Shown here: positions 1 through 5,403 of the stretch, piece by piece
How the letters are laid out: every line of letters begins with the position of its first letter
Numbering within the stretch: the first letter of the stretch is position 1
Source: Pseudolysobacter sp.
GTDB lineage: Bacteria > Pseudomonadota > Gammaproteobacteria > Xanthomonadales > Rhodanobacteraceae
Direction of reading: 5' to 3'
Length of the DNA: 5,403 bases
Assembly (NCBI GenBank): GCA_025351985.1
Contig: JANXUW010000109.1
Coordinates: 1-5,403, forward strand
The notes under the pieces: model-generated
The model's input: only the letters and a program-made list of their open reading frames with translations
What the model was told of the DNA's origin: nothing
Databases searched by the model: none
Program-made: the position numbers and the translations under genes

Positions 1-176
1 GTGCGGAATTCGCGATTACCGAGCTCGGGATGCGCATGGATATCACGCCGCCAGCTCGTGACCTGGCCGAGCACCGGCGCGGTCAGGCCATCGACATTGA
101 TCGTCGGATTATCCGCATACGCCTGCGTCGCGCCGAGCAGCATCGCAAGCATCATCGCCAGTTTGTTCACGCGCAT
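1..176 (-). CDS. Secreted M20-family amidohydrolase/peptidase, N-terminal fragment
   Basis: This is the first 58 residues of a gene that leaves the window at its left edge. The protein opens with a Sec signal peptide: MRVNK, then a hydrophobic stretch (LAMMLAMLLGA), ending in AYA before DNP, which fits signal peptidase I cleavage after residue 21. Residues 42-56 read WRRDIHAHPELGNRE, the hallmark opening of M20D amidohydrolases (hippurate hydrolase / N-acyl-L-amino-acid amidohydrolase type), which hydrolyse N-acyl or peptide bonds using a metal centre. The metal-binding motifs lie beyond the window, so substrate and activity cannot be judged. The start is the ATG at 174-176, preceded by a good Shine-Dalgarno (GGGAGAG, 181-187) 4 bases upstream. 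It lies 77 bases downstream of the M19 dipeptidase stop on the same strand, so co-transcription is likely. The family call is fairly sure; the exact substrate is unknown. Confidence 0.82.
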   Translation of the reverse strand, partial: MRVNKLAMMLAMLLGATQAYADNPTINVDGLTAPVLGQVTSWRRDIHAHPELGNREFR

Positions 177-214
177 CGTTCTCTCCCGAATTTGCACGAG
201 ATGCTAGCACGGCG

Positions 215-236
215 CATCGGTGTGCTCCGACCGATG
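215..236 (-). other. Intercistronic inverted repeat (possible RNA hairpin)
   Basis: Perfect 7-base arms (CATCGGT at 215-221 and ACCGATG at 230-236) flank an 8-base loop, between the M19 stop and the M20 start. No T-run follows on the minus strand, so it does not look like a classic intrinsic terminator. It could be a processing or attenuation hairpin between the two cistrons, or chance. Confidence 0.3.
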
Positions 237-253
237 ACATTTGCCGGCCAAGA

Positions 254-1381
254 TCAAGCCGCTGAAGTCGTCCACGTTTCGGCAAAAACGCGCTGGAAAT
301 TGAGGCCAAGAATCTTGTCGATGACACGGCCTTTGTAACTGTGGCGACCGAGCGCATCGGCGATCACACGATAGCGGTCGGGGCGGTTCAGGCCAATCAC
401 GAACGGCGGCGGACCTTCGCCCGGCGCGCCGACGCCGCTGGCCTTGCGCGCGGCGATATCCTTGTTCCATTCGACCATGCTTTCCGGCGAGGTGTCGAAC
501 GGCATCAACAACGCATCGCTGCCGATGCCGACATGATCTTCGCCGCAAACTTTCAGCGCATGCATGAGATGGCGCAGGTAATCGTCGAGCGTGGGTTGCT
601 GCGGCGCGCGGGCGAGAAACGACAGTTCATAAATGCCGACCACGCCGCCCTTGGCCGTCATCGCGCGCAACACGGCATCGCTCTTGTTGCGTGGATGCGC
701 GAGCACCGCTGCGCATCCGGCGTGCGTGATCAAGCCGGGTTTGCTGGATGCCGCGAGCGCGGCGAGTGTCGATGCCTCGTCGCAATGACTGAGGTCGAGC
801 GAAACGCCGAGCGCATTCATGCGCTGGATCGCGTCTCGCCCGAGCGCGGTCAATCCGGCGGACGGCTGCGGGCTCAAAACGCCTGCGGCGAACGGTGATG
901 GACGGTTGTACGACAACTGCATCACGCGCACGCCGCGCTGGCGAAAATGATCGATGCGCTCGACGTTCGCCTCGAGCATTTCCACACCTTCGAACGAATA
1001 AATGATGCCAATCTTGCCACTGCGTTTTGCCAGCAGAAAATCCGACGCCTGCTCGATTTTCATGTACAGCGCCGGATTGGCGCGGATGCCTTGATCGTAT
1101 CCATCGATGTCGGCGCTGGTCTGCGCAAAATCGCCTGCGCTGCCGCCGATCGTCGCCTTGAGTGCGGTCAGCCCCGAGGACTTCACCGCGAGCGTCGTGG
1201 CCTGATCGAGTGCACCGGTATCGTCGAACGGCGGCACCAGATTGCCGTCGATCACTATGGCTTCGGCATACGGTGTGGGCGCCGTGGAGTCTTTCGCGGC
1301 AGCGCCGCCGTGACGCGCCAGCACGAGGGCCGCCGCCAATGCCGATGAAGTCTTGAGAAAGCCGCGTCTATCCAACGTCAT
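254..1381 (-). CDS. Tat-exported membrane dipeptidase family protein (peptidase M19) lacking the N-terminal HxD metal motif
   Basis: This 375-residue protein belongs to the renal/membrane dipeptidase family (M19), whose members hydrolyse dipeptides with a binuclear zinc site. Residues 4-24 form a twin-arginine signal (DRRGFLK followed by an Ala-rich hydrophobic stretch), which predicts folded export to the periplasm. Family landmarks seen are FEG with Glu131 (bridging Glu), LDLSH with His199, ITHAGC with His220, HPRN with Arg231, GGVVGIYELSFL at 245-256, and VGIGSDA with Asp289. The expected DGHxD near the mature N-terminus instead reads DGNLVPPFDD (45-54), so the usual His and Asp ligands of the first zinc are absent. 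Length is normal. The start is the ATG at 1379-1381, with GGAG (1391-1394) 9 bases upstream, and it places the Tat motif right at the N-terminus. It is first in a likely pair with the downstream M20 gene. Family assignment is strong; dipeptidase activity is uncertain because of the missing ligands. Confidence 0.9.
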   Translation of the reverse strand: MTLDRRGFLKTSSALAAALVLARHGGAAAKDSTAPTPYAEAIVIDGNLVPPFDDTGALDQATTLAVKSSGLTALKATIGGSAGDFAQTSADIDGYDQGIRANPALYMKIEQASDFLLAKRSGKIGIIYSFEGVEMLEANVERIDHFRQRGVRVMQLSYNRPSPFAAGVLSPQPSAGLTALGRDAIQRMNALGVSLDLSHCDEASTLAALAASSKPGLITHAGCAAVLAHPRNKSDAVLRAMTAKGGVVGIYELSFLARAPQQPTLDDYLRHLMHALKVCGEDHVGIGSDALLMPFDTSPESMVEWNKDIAARKASGVGAPGEGPPPFVIGLNRPDRYRVIADALGRHSYKGRVIDKILGLNFQRVFAETWTTSAA

Positions 1382-1500
1382 GTGAATCTGCTCCGGTCGA
1401 AAACGTCATCGCGCAAGTGCAATGCATTGTTCGCGATCAGCACGCACCGTGCCAGCGTTGCAATCGCGCTGCGCCTTGCGCAATGGCTGATCGAGAGCAT

Positions 1501-1531
1501 GTCCGCACGGACAACGAACGTCCGTTCGGAC
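1501..1531. promoter_or_regulatory. Clustered GTCCG-N2-CGGAC palindromes, candidate repressor operator
   Basis: Two 12-base elements of the form GTCCG-N2-CGGAC sit at 1501-1512 and 1520-1531, with centres 19 bases apart (about two helical turns). A further palindrome, CGAACG-tc-CGTTCG at 1515-1528, overlaps the second element. Compact palindromes of this type are typical of TetR-family and other dimeric regulators. The location between two divergent genes, next to an AT-rich stretch, suggests control of the dipeptidase, the HELTH gene or both. No regulator gene is in the window, so the binding protein is unknown. The symmetry is read directly; the regulatory role is inference. Confidence 0.45.
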
Positions 1532-1660
1532 ACACATAAAATAGAAAGTGATCTTCGCATCGAGCTGATTTTTTGCGGGATATTCCGGCTTCTGCATCGA
1601 CGTGGGTCGCCGCCGCCAGTCAACGCCAGATAAGCGAGGTGATCTCTGGCCAAGCTCAAC

Positions 1661-1689
1661 TTGCGAGAGAAACATGCGACTCATATAGA
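1661..1689 (+). promoter_or_regulatory. Candidate sigma-70 promoter for the HELTH-motif gene
   Basis: A -35-like TTGCGA (1661-1666) is separated by exactly 17 bases from a -10-like TATAGA (1684-1689); each matches the consensus at 4 of 6 bases. Transcription would begin near 1696, about 25 bases before the ATG at 1720, which supports that ATG over the upstream TTG. It is a pattern match only. Confidence 0.35.
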
Positions 1690-1719
1690 CTCCTGCGGCA
1701 AACTTGGGAACACGCCGAA

Positions 1720-2733
1720 ATGATGCAATTGTTCAAGCGTATTTTTTATCGAGCCGATCGAATCGCAAAAGATTCCGTGGATCAAGACCGTCAGATTTTT
1801 CAGCCGCAGCTGACATGGTACAGCGATACAACAATGCCGATTGTCGATTGGAAAGTAGCTCATCAAGAGGCAAAACGGTGCCAGGATGAAGCAGCCCTTG
1901 GCAGCTATTGGCGGAGTGCTGCAGTGACATGGCTCAAGGCGTTGCGCATGCACTTGGGTGAGCACTACAACATCGAACAGTCGCAATCGTTCGCCATGCT
2001 TTCGAGTCTCAAAGGCAAGCAGTTGCAATTGGCTGTGGAATTCTGCGAGCGCTCTCGACACCGTATTCTGAAAGCGCTGAGTGGCGTCGCGTCAGCGTGG
2101 GGCAACGGCCCGCATGTCGTGCTTGTCTTCGACACCATCGATGAGTATTACGACTACGTTGGCAACTATTATCCGGCAAGCGGCGAGTTCGCCATGTCGA
2201 GCGGCATGTTCATTCAGCGAGGTTATGGACATTTCGTGTTCGTACTTTCGGAGATCGCTGTCATGGAGCCGATAATCGCGCATGAGCTGACGCATTGTCT
2301 GATCGCGCCGCTGGCAATTCCCGCGTGGCTCAACGAAGGCACTGCCGTAAACATGGAAAGGCAGATCGTGCCTCTTTACCGTGATCCTCGCCGAGGCATT
2401 TTCTCGCATCGCGAAGATGAGCAGAAACGCGCCGAGTTCTGGAATGCAAATACGATTCAGCAATTCTGGTCGGGAAAATCGTTTTTACGCCCCGACGAAG
2501 GCTGCTCACTTTCCTACGATCTTGCGACAGAATTAACACGACTGATCGCAAGAGACTACGAGAAATATCGTGCATACATGAATTCGGCAAACCGCACAGA
2601 TTCTGGCGGCGCTGCCGCTCTCTCAGTGCTGGGCTTCAGCTTGGGCGATCTCGCGACTGCAGTGCTTGGCGAAGGCGAATGGGAGCCAAATTCCGCCTGC
2701 TGGCAAGAGGGCACAGAACGCGGTCAATTCTAG
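1720..2733 (+). CDS. Uncharacterised gluzincin-like (peptidase MA-like) protein, HELTH motif
   Basis: This 337-residue protein (from ATG 1720) has no recognised specific function. Residues 188-192 read HELTH, a zinc-metalloprotease HExxH motif, followed 14 residues later by NEG (205-207), whose Glu206 would be the third metal ligand, as in gluzincins of the MA clan. This HELTH...WLNEG arrangement is typical of peptidase MA-like domains found in many hypothetical proteins. There is no signal peptide or obvious membrane segment, so it is probably cytoplasmic. The N-terminal part is charged with many Trp and Tyr residues and no known motif. I chose ATG 1720 because a candidate promoter ends just before it and GGGA (1706-1709) is suitably placed; ATG 1723 is possible, and a TTG at 1573 would add 49 residues. 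Its codons are visibly more AT-rich (ATA, TTA, AGA, GAA) than those of the flanking genes, hinting at transfer or weak selection. It stands alone and converges with the thioesterase remnant. Confidence 0.75.
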   Translation: MMQLFKRIFYRADRIAKDSVDQDRQIFQPQLTWYSDTTMPIVDWKVAHQEAKRCQDEAALGSYWRSAAVTWLKALRMHLGEHYNIEQSQSFAMLSSLKGKQLQLAVEFCERSRHRILKALSGVASAWGNGPHVVLVFDTIDEYYDYVGNYYPASGEFAMSSGMFIQRGYGHFVFVLSEIAVMEPIIAHELTHCLIAPLAIPAWLNEGTAVNMERQIVPLYRDPRRGIFSHREDEQKRAEFWNANTIQQFWSGKSFLRPDEGCSLSYDLATELTRLIARDYEKYRAYMNSANRTDSGGAAALSVLGFSLGDLATAVLGEGEWEPNSACWQEGTERGQF

Positions 2734-2848
2734 TATTCAGATGCGGATTGGAACACCGTCGAAGCAACGAAAACTTCCACAATTGCACAGCTTCCGCTGC
2801 AAGCCGATCGCTGACGAAGTTAGTGTGGTGGAATCTATCGTGGTCGTT
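2734..2848. other. Convergent intergenic region, no evident terminator
   Basis: This is the spacer between two genes that point towards each other. I looked for a stem followed by a T-run on either strand and found none that is convincing; the only arms (TTCCAC and GTGGAA) are about 50 bases apart. Confidence 0.5.
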
Positions 2849-3290
2849 CTATTGCGACAGCAGATGATCCGCATGATGAGCTGGTACATTCGACGCAGAT
2901 GTAACCAGCGTCGGCACCGCCACCGGCTTGTGTTCGGCATCCAGCGCGATCATGACGAAGTGCCCGCGTGCAGAGCTGGCGCTCGCCTGAGAGCAGATCT
3001 TCGGCGTACAGATCGACCGCGACCGTCATCGAACTGCGTCCCGTGGCGACGACGCGGCCGATCAATTCGATGAGCTGGCCTTGCCGCACGGGGCTGCGGA
3101 AATCGATCTGTTCCGAGCGCGCCGTGACCACCGTGCGTCGCGAATAACGCGAGGCGGCGATGAACGCCGCCTTGTCCATCAGCGCGAGCGCGTGACCGCC
3201 GAACAGCGTGCCGTAGTGATTGGTCTGATCCGGGAAAACCATTTCGAGTATACGCACTTCGATAGATTGCCCCATCAATTCCGGGAGCAT
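2849..3290 (-). pseudogene. Acyl-CoA thioesterase (YciA/BACH hotdog type), frameshifted
   Basis: The N-terminal frame (residues 1-108) is a clear hotdog-fold acyl-CoA thioesterase: IEVRILEMVFPDQTNHYG, then TLFGGHALALMDKAAFIAA with the catalytic-type Asp39 in the LMD motif, then IDFRSPVRQGQLIELIG. Such enzymes hydrolyse acyl-CoA to free acid and CoA in the cytoplasm. After GERQLCT (codon 2967-2969) the frame goes off into unrelated sequence ending at 2835. The expected C-terminus, GHFVMIALDAEHKPVAVPTL, continues in another frame from the codon at 2963-2965 to a TAG at 2849-2851. One base is extra, or two are missing, around 2966. My recollection of E. coli YciA aligns without a gap if two bases are missing. 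The gene is therefore broken or the base call is wrong. The start is ATG 3288-3290 (AAGGGGG upstream); ATG 3273-3275 is an alternative. It lies downstream of nrdB on the same strand. Confidence 0.85.
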
Positions 3291-3297
3291 GGGTTCA

Positions 3298-3348
3298 GCC
3301 CCCTTGAGTCAAGGGGGCGATCAAGTCTTGCATAGCAAGAATTGATCG
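3298..3348. repeat. Two tandem palindromes (REP-like) between nrdB and the thioesterase
   Basis: The first palindrome has perfect 10-base arms, GCCCCCTTGA (3298-3307) and TCAAGGGGGC (3309-3318), around a single central base. The second follows at once, sharing base 3318. Its arms are CGATCAA-g-TCTTGC (3318-3331) and GCAAGA-a-TTGATCG (3335-3348), 13 of 14 positions paired, around the loop ATA. Neither is followed by a T-run, so they are not standard intrinsic terminators, although they could block or stabilise the nrdAB transcript end. Paired short palindromes in an intergenic gap are typical of REP/BIME-type repeats, but a single copy in this window cannot prove that. Confidence 0.6.
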
Positions 3349-3409
3349 GGGTTGTGGAAGCATGTGGGCATAAACAGAAGTGAGGGCTTCACGTCCAGGT
3401 CGACATTCA

Positions 3410-4447
3410 TCAGAAACTGGCATCGAATACGACCTCGCCGACTATGCCGACCTGATAGGCCGAGACGCGGCGCTCGAAGAAGTTGGTCAGTTCCTGCACG
3501 TCCTGCAATTCCATGAAACCGAGCGGGTTGCGCGTGCCGTAGTGCTTGGGCATACCGAGCAAAAGCAGGCGCTGATCGGCGACGAATTCGAGATAACCGC
3601 GCATATCGCGCAACGACAATCCGGCGACGCCGCCACCCAACACATCCTCGGCGAATTGCGTTTCGCATGCCACCGCGTCCTGCAGCATCGCCAGCACTTG
3701 CGCCTGCATGTCAGCATCGAACAGGTCCGGTTCTTCGCTGCGCACGATATGGATCACCTCGAACGCGAATGCCATATGCGCGGACTCGTCGCGGAACACC
3801 CAATTGGTGCCGGACGCGAGTCCGTGCAGCAAACCGCGCGAGCGCAAAAAATACACGTAAGCGAACGCGGCGAAAAAAAACAGGCCTTCGATGCAGCACG
3901 CGAAGCAGATCAGGTTGAGCAGAAACTGCTGGCGCTGTGCACGCGTATCTAGCCGGTCCAAGGTCTGGATCGAATCGATCCAGCGCATGCAGAATTCGGC
4001 CTTGCGCCGGATCGACGGGATATGTTCGATCGCGTCGAACGCATGCGCACGCTGCGACGGATCGGGCACGTAGGTATCGAGCAGCGTGAGATAAAACTGC
4101 ACGTGCAGCGCTTCCTCGAACAACTGGCGCGACAAGTACATGCGCGCCTCGGGCGAGTTGATGTGCTTGTACAAATTGAGCACGAGGTTGTTCGAAACGA
4201 TCGAATCGCCGGTCGCAAAAAACGCAACAAGACGTTCGATCAGATGTCGTTCGGCCGGGGTCATCTTGTTGCGCAAGTCATTCACGTCGGGTGCAAAATC
4301 GACTTCCTCGACCGTCCAAGTGTTCTTGATCGCGGCGCGATACATTTCGTAGAACGCCGGATAGGCCATCGGTCGCAACGTGAGATTGAGGCCGGGATCG
4401 AGCAGGCGCGCTTGTGGTTTTGCGGACATCGGCAGTTGTGCGGACAT
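3410..4447 (-). CDS. nrdB: Class Ia ribonucleotide reductase beta subunit (NrdB)
   Basis: This 345-residue protein is the small, radical-generating subunit of class Ia ribonucleotide reductase. It pairs with NrdA in the cytoplasm to reduce ribonucleoside diphosphates to deoxy forms. By position relative to E. coli R2, all di-iron ligands are present: Asp81 (GDSIVSNN), Glu112 and His115 (EEALH), Glu187 (CIEGLFF), Glu221 and His224 (RDESAH). The radical tyrosine is Tyr119, four residues after His115. The C-terminal tail (AYQVGIVGEVVFDASF) is short but keeps a tyrosine (Tyr331) and the terminal hydrophobic residue expected for docking to NrdA; the protein is about 30 residues shorter than E. coli NrdB. 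The start ATG (4445-4447) overlaps the nrdA stop as TAATG, with GAGG 10 bases upstream inside nrdA, so translation is probably coupled. A second ATG seven codons in lacks a ribosome-binding site. Very secure call. Confidence 0.97.
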   Translation of the reverse strand: MSAQLPMSAKPQARLLDPGLNLTLRPMAYPAFYEMYRAAIKNTWTVEEVDFAPDVNDLRNKMTPAERHLIERLVAFFATGDSIVSNNLVLNLYKHINSPEARMYLSRQLFEEALHVQFYLTLLDTYVPDPSQRAHAFDAIEHIPSIRRKAEFCMRWIDSIQTLDRLDTRAQRQQFLLNLICFACCIEGLFFFAAFAYVYFLRSRGLLHGLASGTNWVFRDESAHMAFAFEVIHIVRSEEPDLFDADMQAQVLAMLQDAVACETQFAEDVLGGGVAGLSLRDMRGYLEFVADQRLLLLGMPKHYGTRNPLGFMELQDVQELTNFFERRVSAYQVGIVGEVVFDASF

Positions 4448-5403
4448 TATTGGCAGGCCTCGCACGACTCGGGATTTTCCAGCGAGCAGACCACTGCCGC
4501 CATCGCCGCCTGTGCGTTCGGTGCTTCGCTGACCGTCGTCTTGGCGATGCGCGTGGCCGGTCGCGAACGCAGGTAATACGTGGTTTTCAGGCCGCGTTTC
4601 CACGCATACATATACATCGATGACAGCACCCCGATGTTCGGATTTTCCATGAACAAATTCAGCGACTGGCTCTGGTCGAGATACGCGCCGCGGTCTGCTG
4701 CCATGTCGATCAGCGCACGCATCGGCAACTCCCAACTGGTGCGATAAATCAGCCGCAGCGGCTCGGGAATCTGCAGCAGCGACTGGATCGAACCTTCGGC
4801 GAGCTTGATGCCGTTGCGCACCGCTTCGGTCCACAAACCGAGGCGTTTCAATTCATCGACCAGATAACGATTCACCTGCAGGAAATCGCCCGACAAGGTC
4901 TCGCGCTTGAACAGGTTCGACACCTGCGGCTCGATGCATTCGTAGCAACCGGCGATCGAGGCGATCGTCGCGGTCGGCGCGATCGCCAGCAACAGCGAAT
5001 TGCGCAAGCCAGACGTTTGAATGCGTTCGCGTAGCGACTGCCAGCGAGCCGCATCGCTCGGCACGATATTCCATGCATCGAACTGCAATTCGCCACGCGC
5101 TGCACGTGTATCGGCAAACGACGGATGTGCACCGAGCGCATCGGCCAGTTCGCACGATGTGGTCAGTGCGTGGAAATAAATTTCTTCCTGAATCTGCGCC
5201 GAAAGCTGGCGCGCAGCATCGCTGTCGAACGGCAGGCGCAGCAGGAAAAACACATCCTGCAAACCCATCAGGCCGAGCCCGACCGGGCGCCAGCGCAAGT
5301 TCGATACACGTGCGGTATCGATCGGATAAAAATTCAGATCGATCACGCGATCAAGCTGGCGCACCGCCACGCGTACGGTCTGCGCGAGCTTGGCGAAATC
5401 GAA
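4447..5403 (-). CDS. nrdA: Class Ia ribonucleotide reductase alpha subunit (NrdA), C-terminal part
   Basis: This is the last 318 residues of the catalytic large subunit; the start lies beyond the right edge. The frame is open to base 5403, beginning FDFAKLAQTVR. Landmarks seen are NLRWRPVGLGLMGLQDVFF, the phosphate-binding PTATIASIAG (about 4948-4977), GLKTTYYLRS with the adjacent Tyr-Tyr pair (codons 4573-4578) of the radical transfer path (Tyr730/Tyr731 in E. coli), and a C-terminal CEACQ whose CxxC (4453-4464) fits the swinging-tail cysteines that re-reduce the active site via thioredoxin or glutaredoxin. The N-terminal ATP cone and active-site cysteines are not in view. The TAA stop (4447-4449) shares its last A with the nrdB start. 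nrdA and nrdB form an operon; no regulatory site (such as an NrdR box) is visible because the promoter is outside the window. Confidence 0.96.
   Translation of the reverse strand, partial: FDFAKLAQTVRVAVRQLDRVIDLNFYPIDTARVSNLRWRPVGLGLMGLQDVFFLLRLPFDSDAARQLSAQIQEEIYFHALTTSCELADALGAHPSFADTRAARGELQFDAWNIVPSDAARWQSLRERIQTSGLRNSLLLAIAPTATIASIAGCYECIEPQVSNLFKRETLSGDFLQVNRYLVDELKRLGLWTEAVRNGIKLAEGSIQSLLQIPEPLRLIYRTSWELPMRALIDMAADRGAYLDQSQSLNLFMENPNIGVLSSMYMYAWKRGLKTTYYLRSRPATRIAKTTVSEAPNAQAAMAAVVCSLENPESCEACQ

Larger units (their letters stand above)
1382..1719. other. Divergent intergenic region between the M19 gene and the HELTH-motif gene
   Basis: About 340 bases separate the minus-strand dipeptidase from the most likely start of the plus-strand gene. 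Open frames here on both strands have no recognisable protein features. The region holds the dipeptidase Shine-Dalgarno (1391-1394), a cluster of GTCCG/CGGAC palindromes (1501-1531), a short AT-rich stretch (about 1532-1547) and a candidate plus-strand promoter (1661-1689). An in-frame TTG at 1573 could extend the downstream protein by 49 residues, but it has no convincing ribosome-binding site. Confidence 0.6.

Noticed and set aside
341..898. Long plus-strand open frame opposite the M19 gene
   Set aside because: It is a shadow of the high-GC dipeptidase gene; its translation is Arg/Ala/His-rich with no recognisable domain.
1378..1684. Minus-strand open frames of about 90 codons upstream of the dipeptidase
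   Set aside because: They have no recognisable protein features and overlap the candidate operator and promoter region.
1674..1688. Four-codon micro-ORF (MRLI) preceded by GAGAGA, possible leader peptide
   Set aside because: It would lie upstream of the predicted transcription start and is too short to tell from chance.
3374..3398. Possible nrdB terminator: GTGA/TCAC stem followed by a T-containing stretch on the minus strand
   Set aside because: The stem is only 4 base pairs and the following tract (TTCTGTTTAT) is interrupted; too weak to call.
3380..4576. Long plus-strand open frames opposite nrdB
   Set aside because: They lie antisense to the unmistakable nrdB/nrdA genes and encode low-complexity, charge-rich sequence typical of reverse-strand shadows.
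4448..4834. Extension of the nrdB frame upstream as an N-terminal domain
   Set aside because: This part overlaps the nrdA C-terminus in a different frame and resembles no NrdB N-terminal domain; the TAATG start at 4447 is standard.

Overview
The window looks like chromosomal DNA from a GC-rich gammaproteobacterium, most likely of the Xanthomonadales/Lysobacterales (Rhodanobacteraceae/Xanthomonadaceae type). I infer this from the style of the class Ia ribonucleotide reductase proteins, the Tat-exported M19 dipeptidase and the base composition. The taxonomic call rests on remembered family resemblance, not on a search.

Layout from left to right. Bases 1-176 (minus) hold the signal peptide and first residues of a secreted M20-type amidohydrolase that runs off the left edge. 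Bases 254-1381 (minus) hold a Tat-exported M19 dipeptidase-family protein that lies immediately upstream of the M20 gene on the same strand. The two probably form a small unit for peptide or N-acyl-amino-acid breakdown outside the cytoplasm. Bases 1382-1719 are mostly non-coding, with a dense cluster of GTCCG/CGGAC palindromes (possible TetR-type operator) and a plausible sigma-70 promoter. Bases 1720-2733 (plus) hold a divergent gene of visibly lower GC, coding for an uncharacterised gluzincin-like protein (HELTH...NEG).

Bases 2849-3290 (minus) hold a YciA/BACH-type acyl-CoA thioesterase whose frame breaks near 2966, so it is a pseudogene or a sequencing error. Bases 3298-3348 hold two tandem near-perfect palindromes, REP-like, directly in front of the thioesterase. 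Bases 3410-4447 (minus) hold nrdB and 4447-5403 (minus) the C-terminal part of nrdA. These overlap as TAATG and encode the small and large subunits of class Ia ribonucleotide reductase, which makes dNTPs for DNA synthesis. All six di-iron ligands and the radical tyrosine of NrdB can be seen, as can the Tyr-Tyr pair and C-terminal CxxC of NrdA.

I see no tRNA, rRNA, CRISPR array, transposase or convincing novel multi-gene system. The points most worth a second look are the M19 protein lacking the usual HxD metal motif, the broken thioesterase, the tandem palindromes over its ribosome-binding site, the operator-like palindrome cluster, and the low-GC gluzincin gene.
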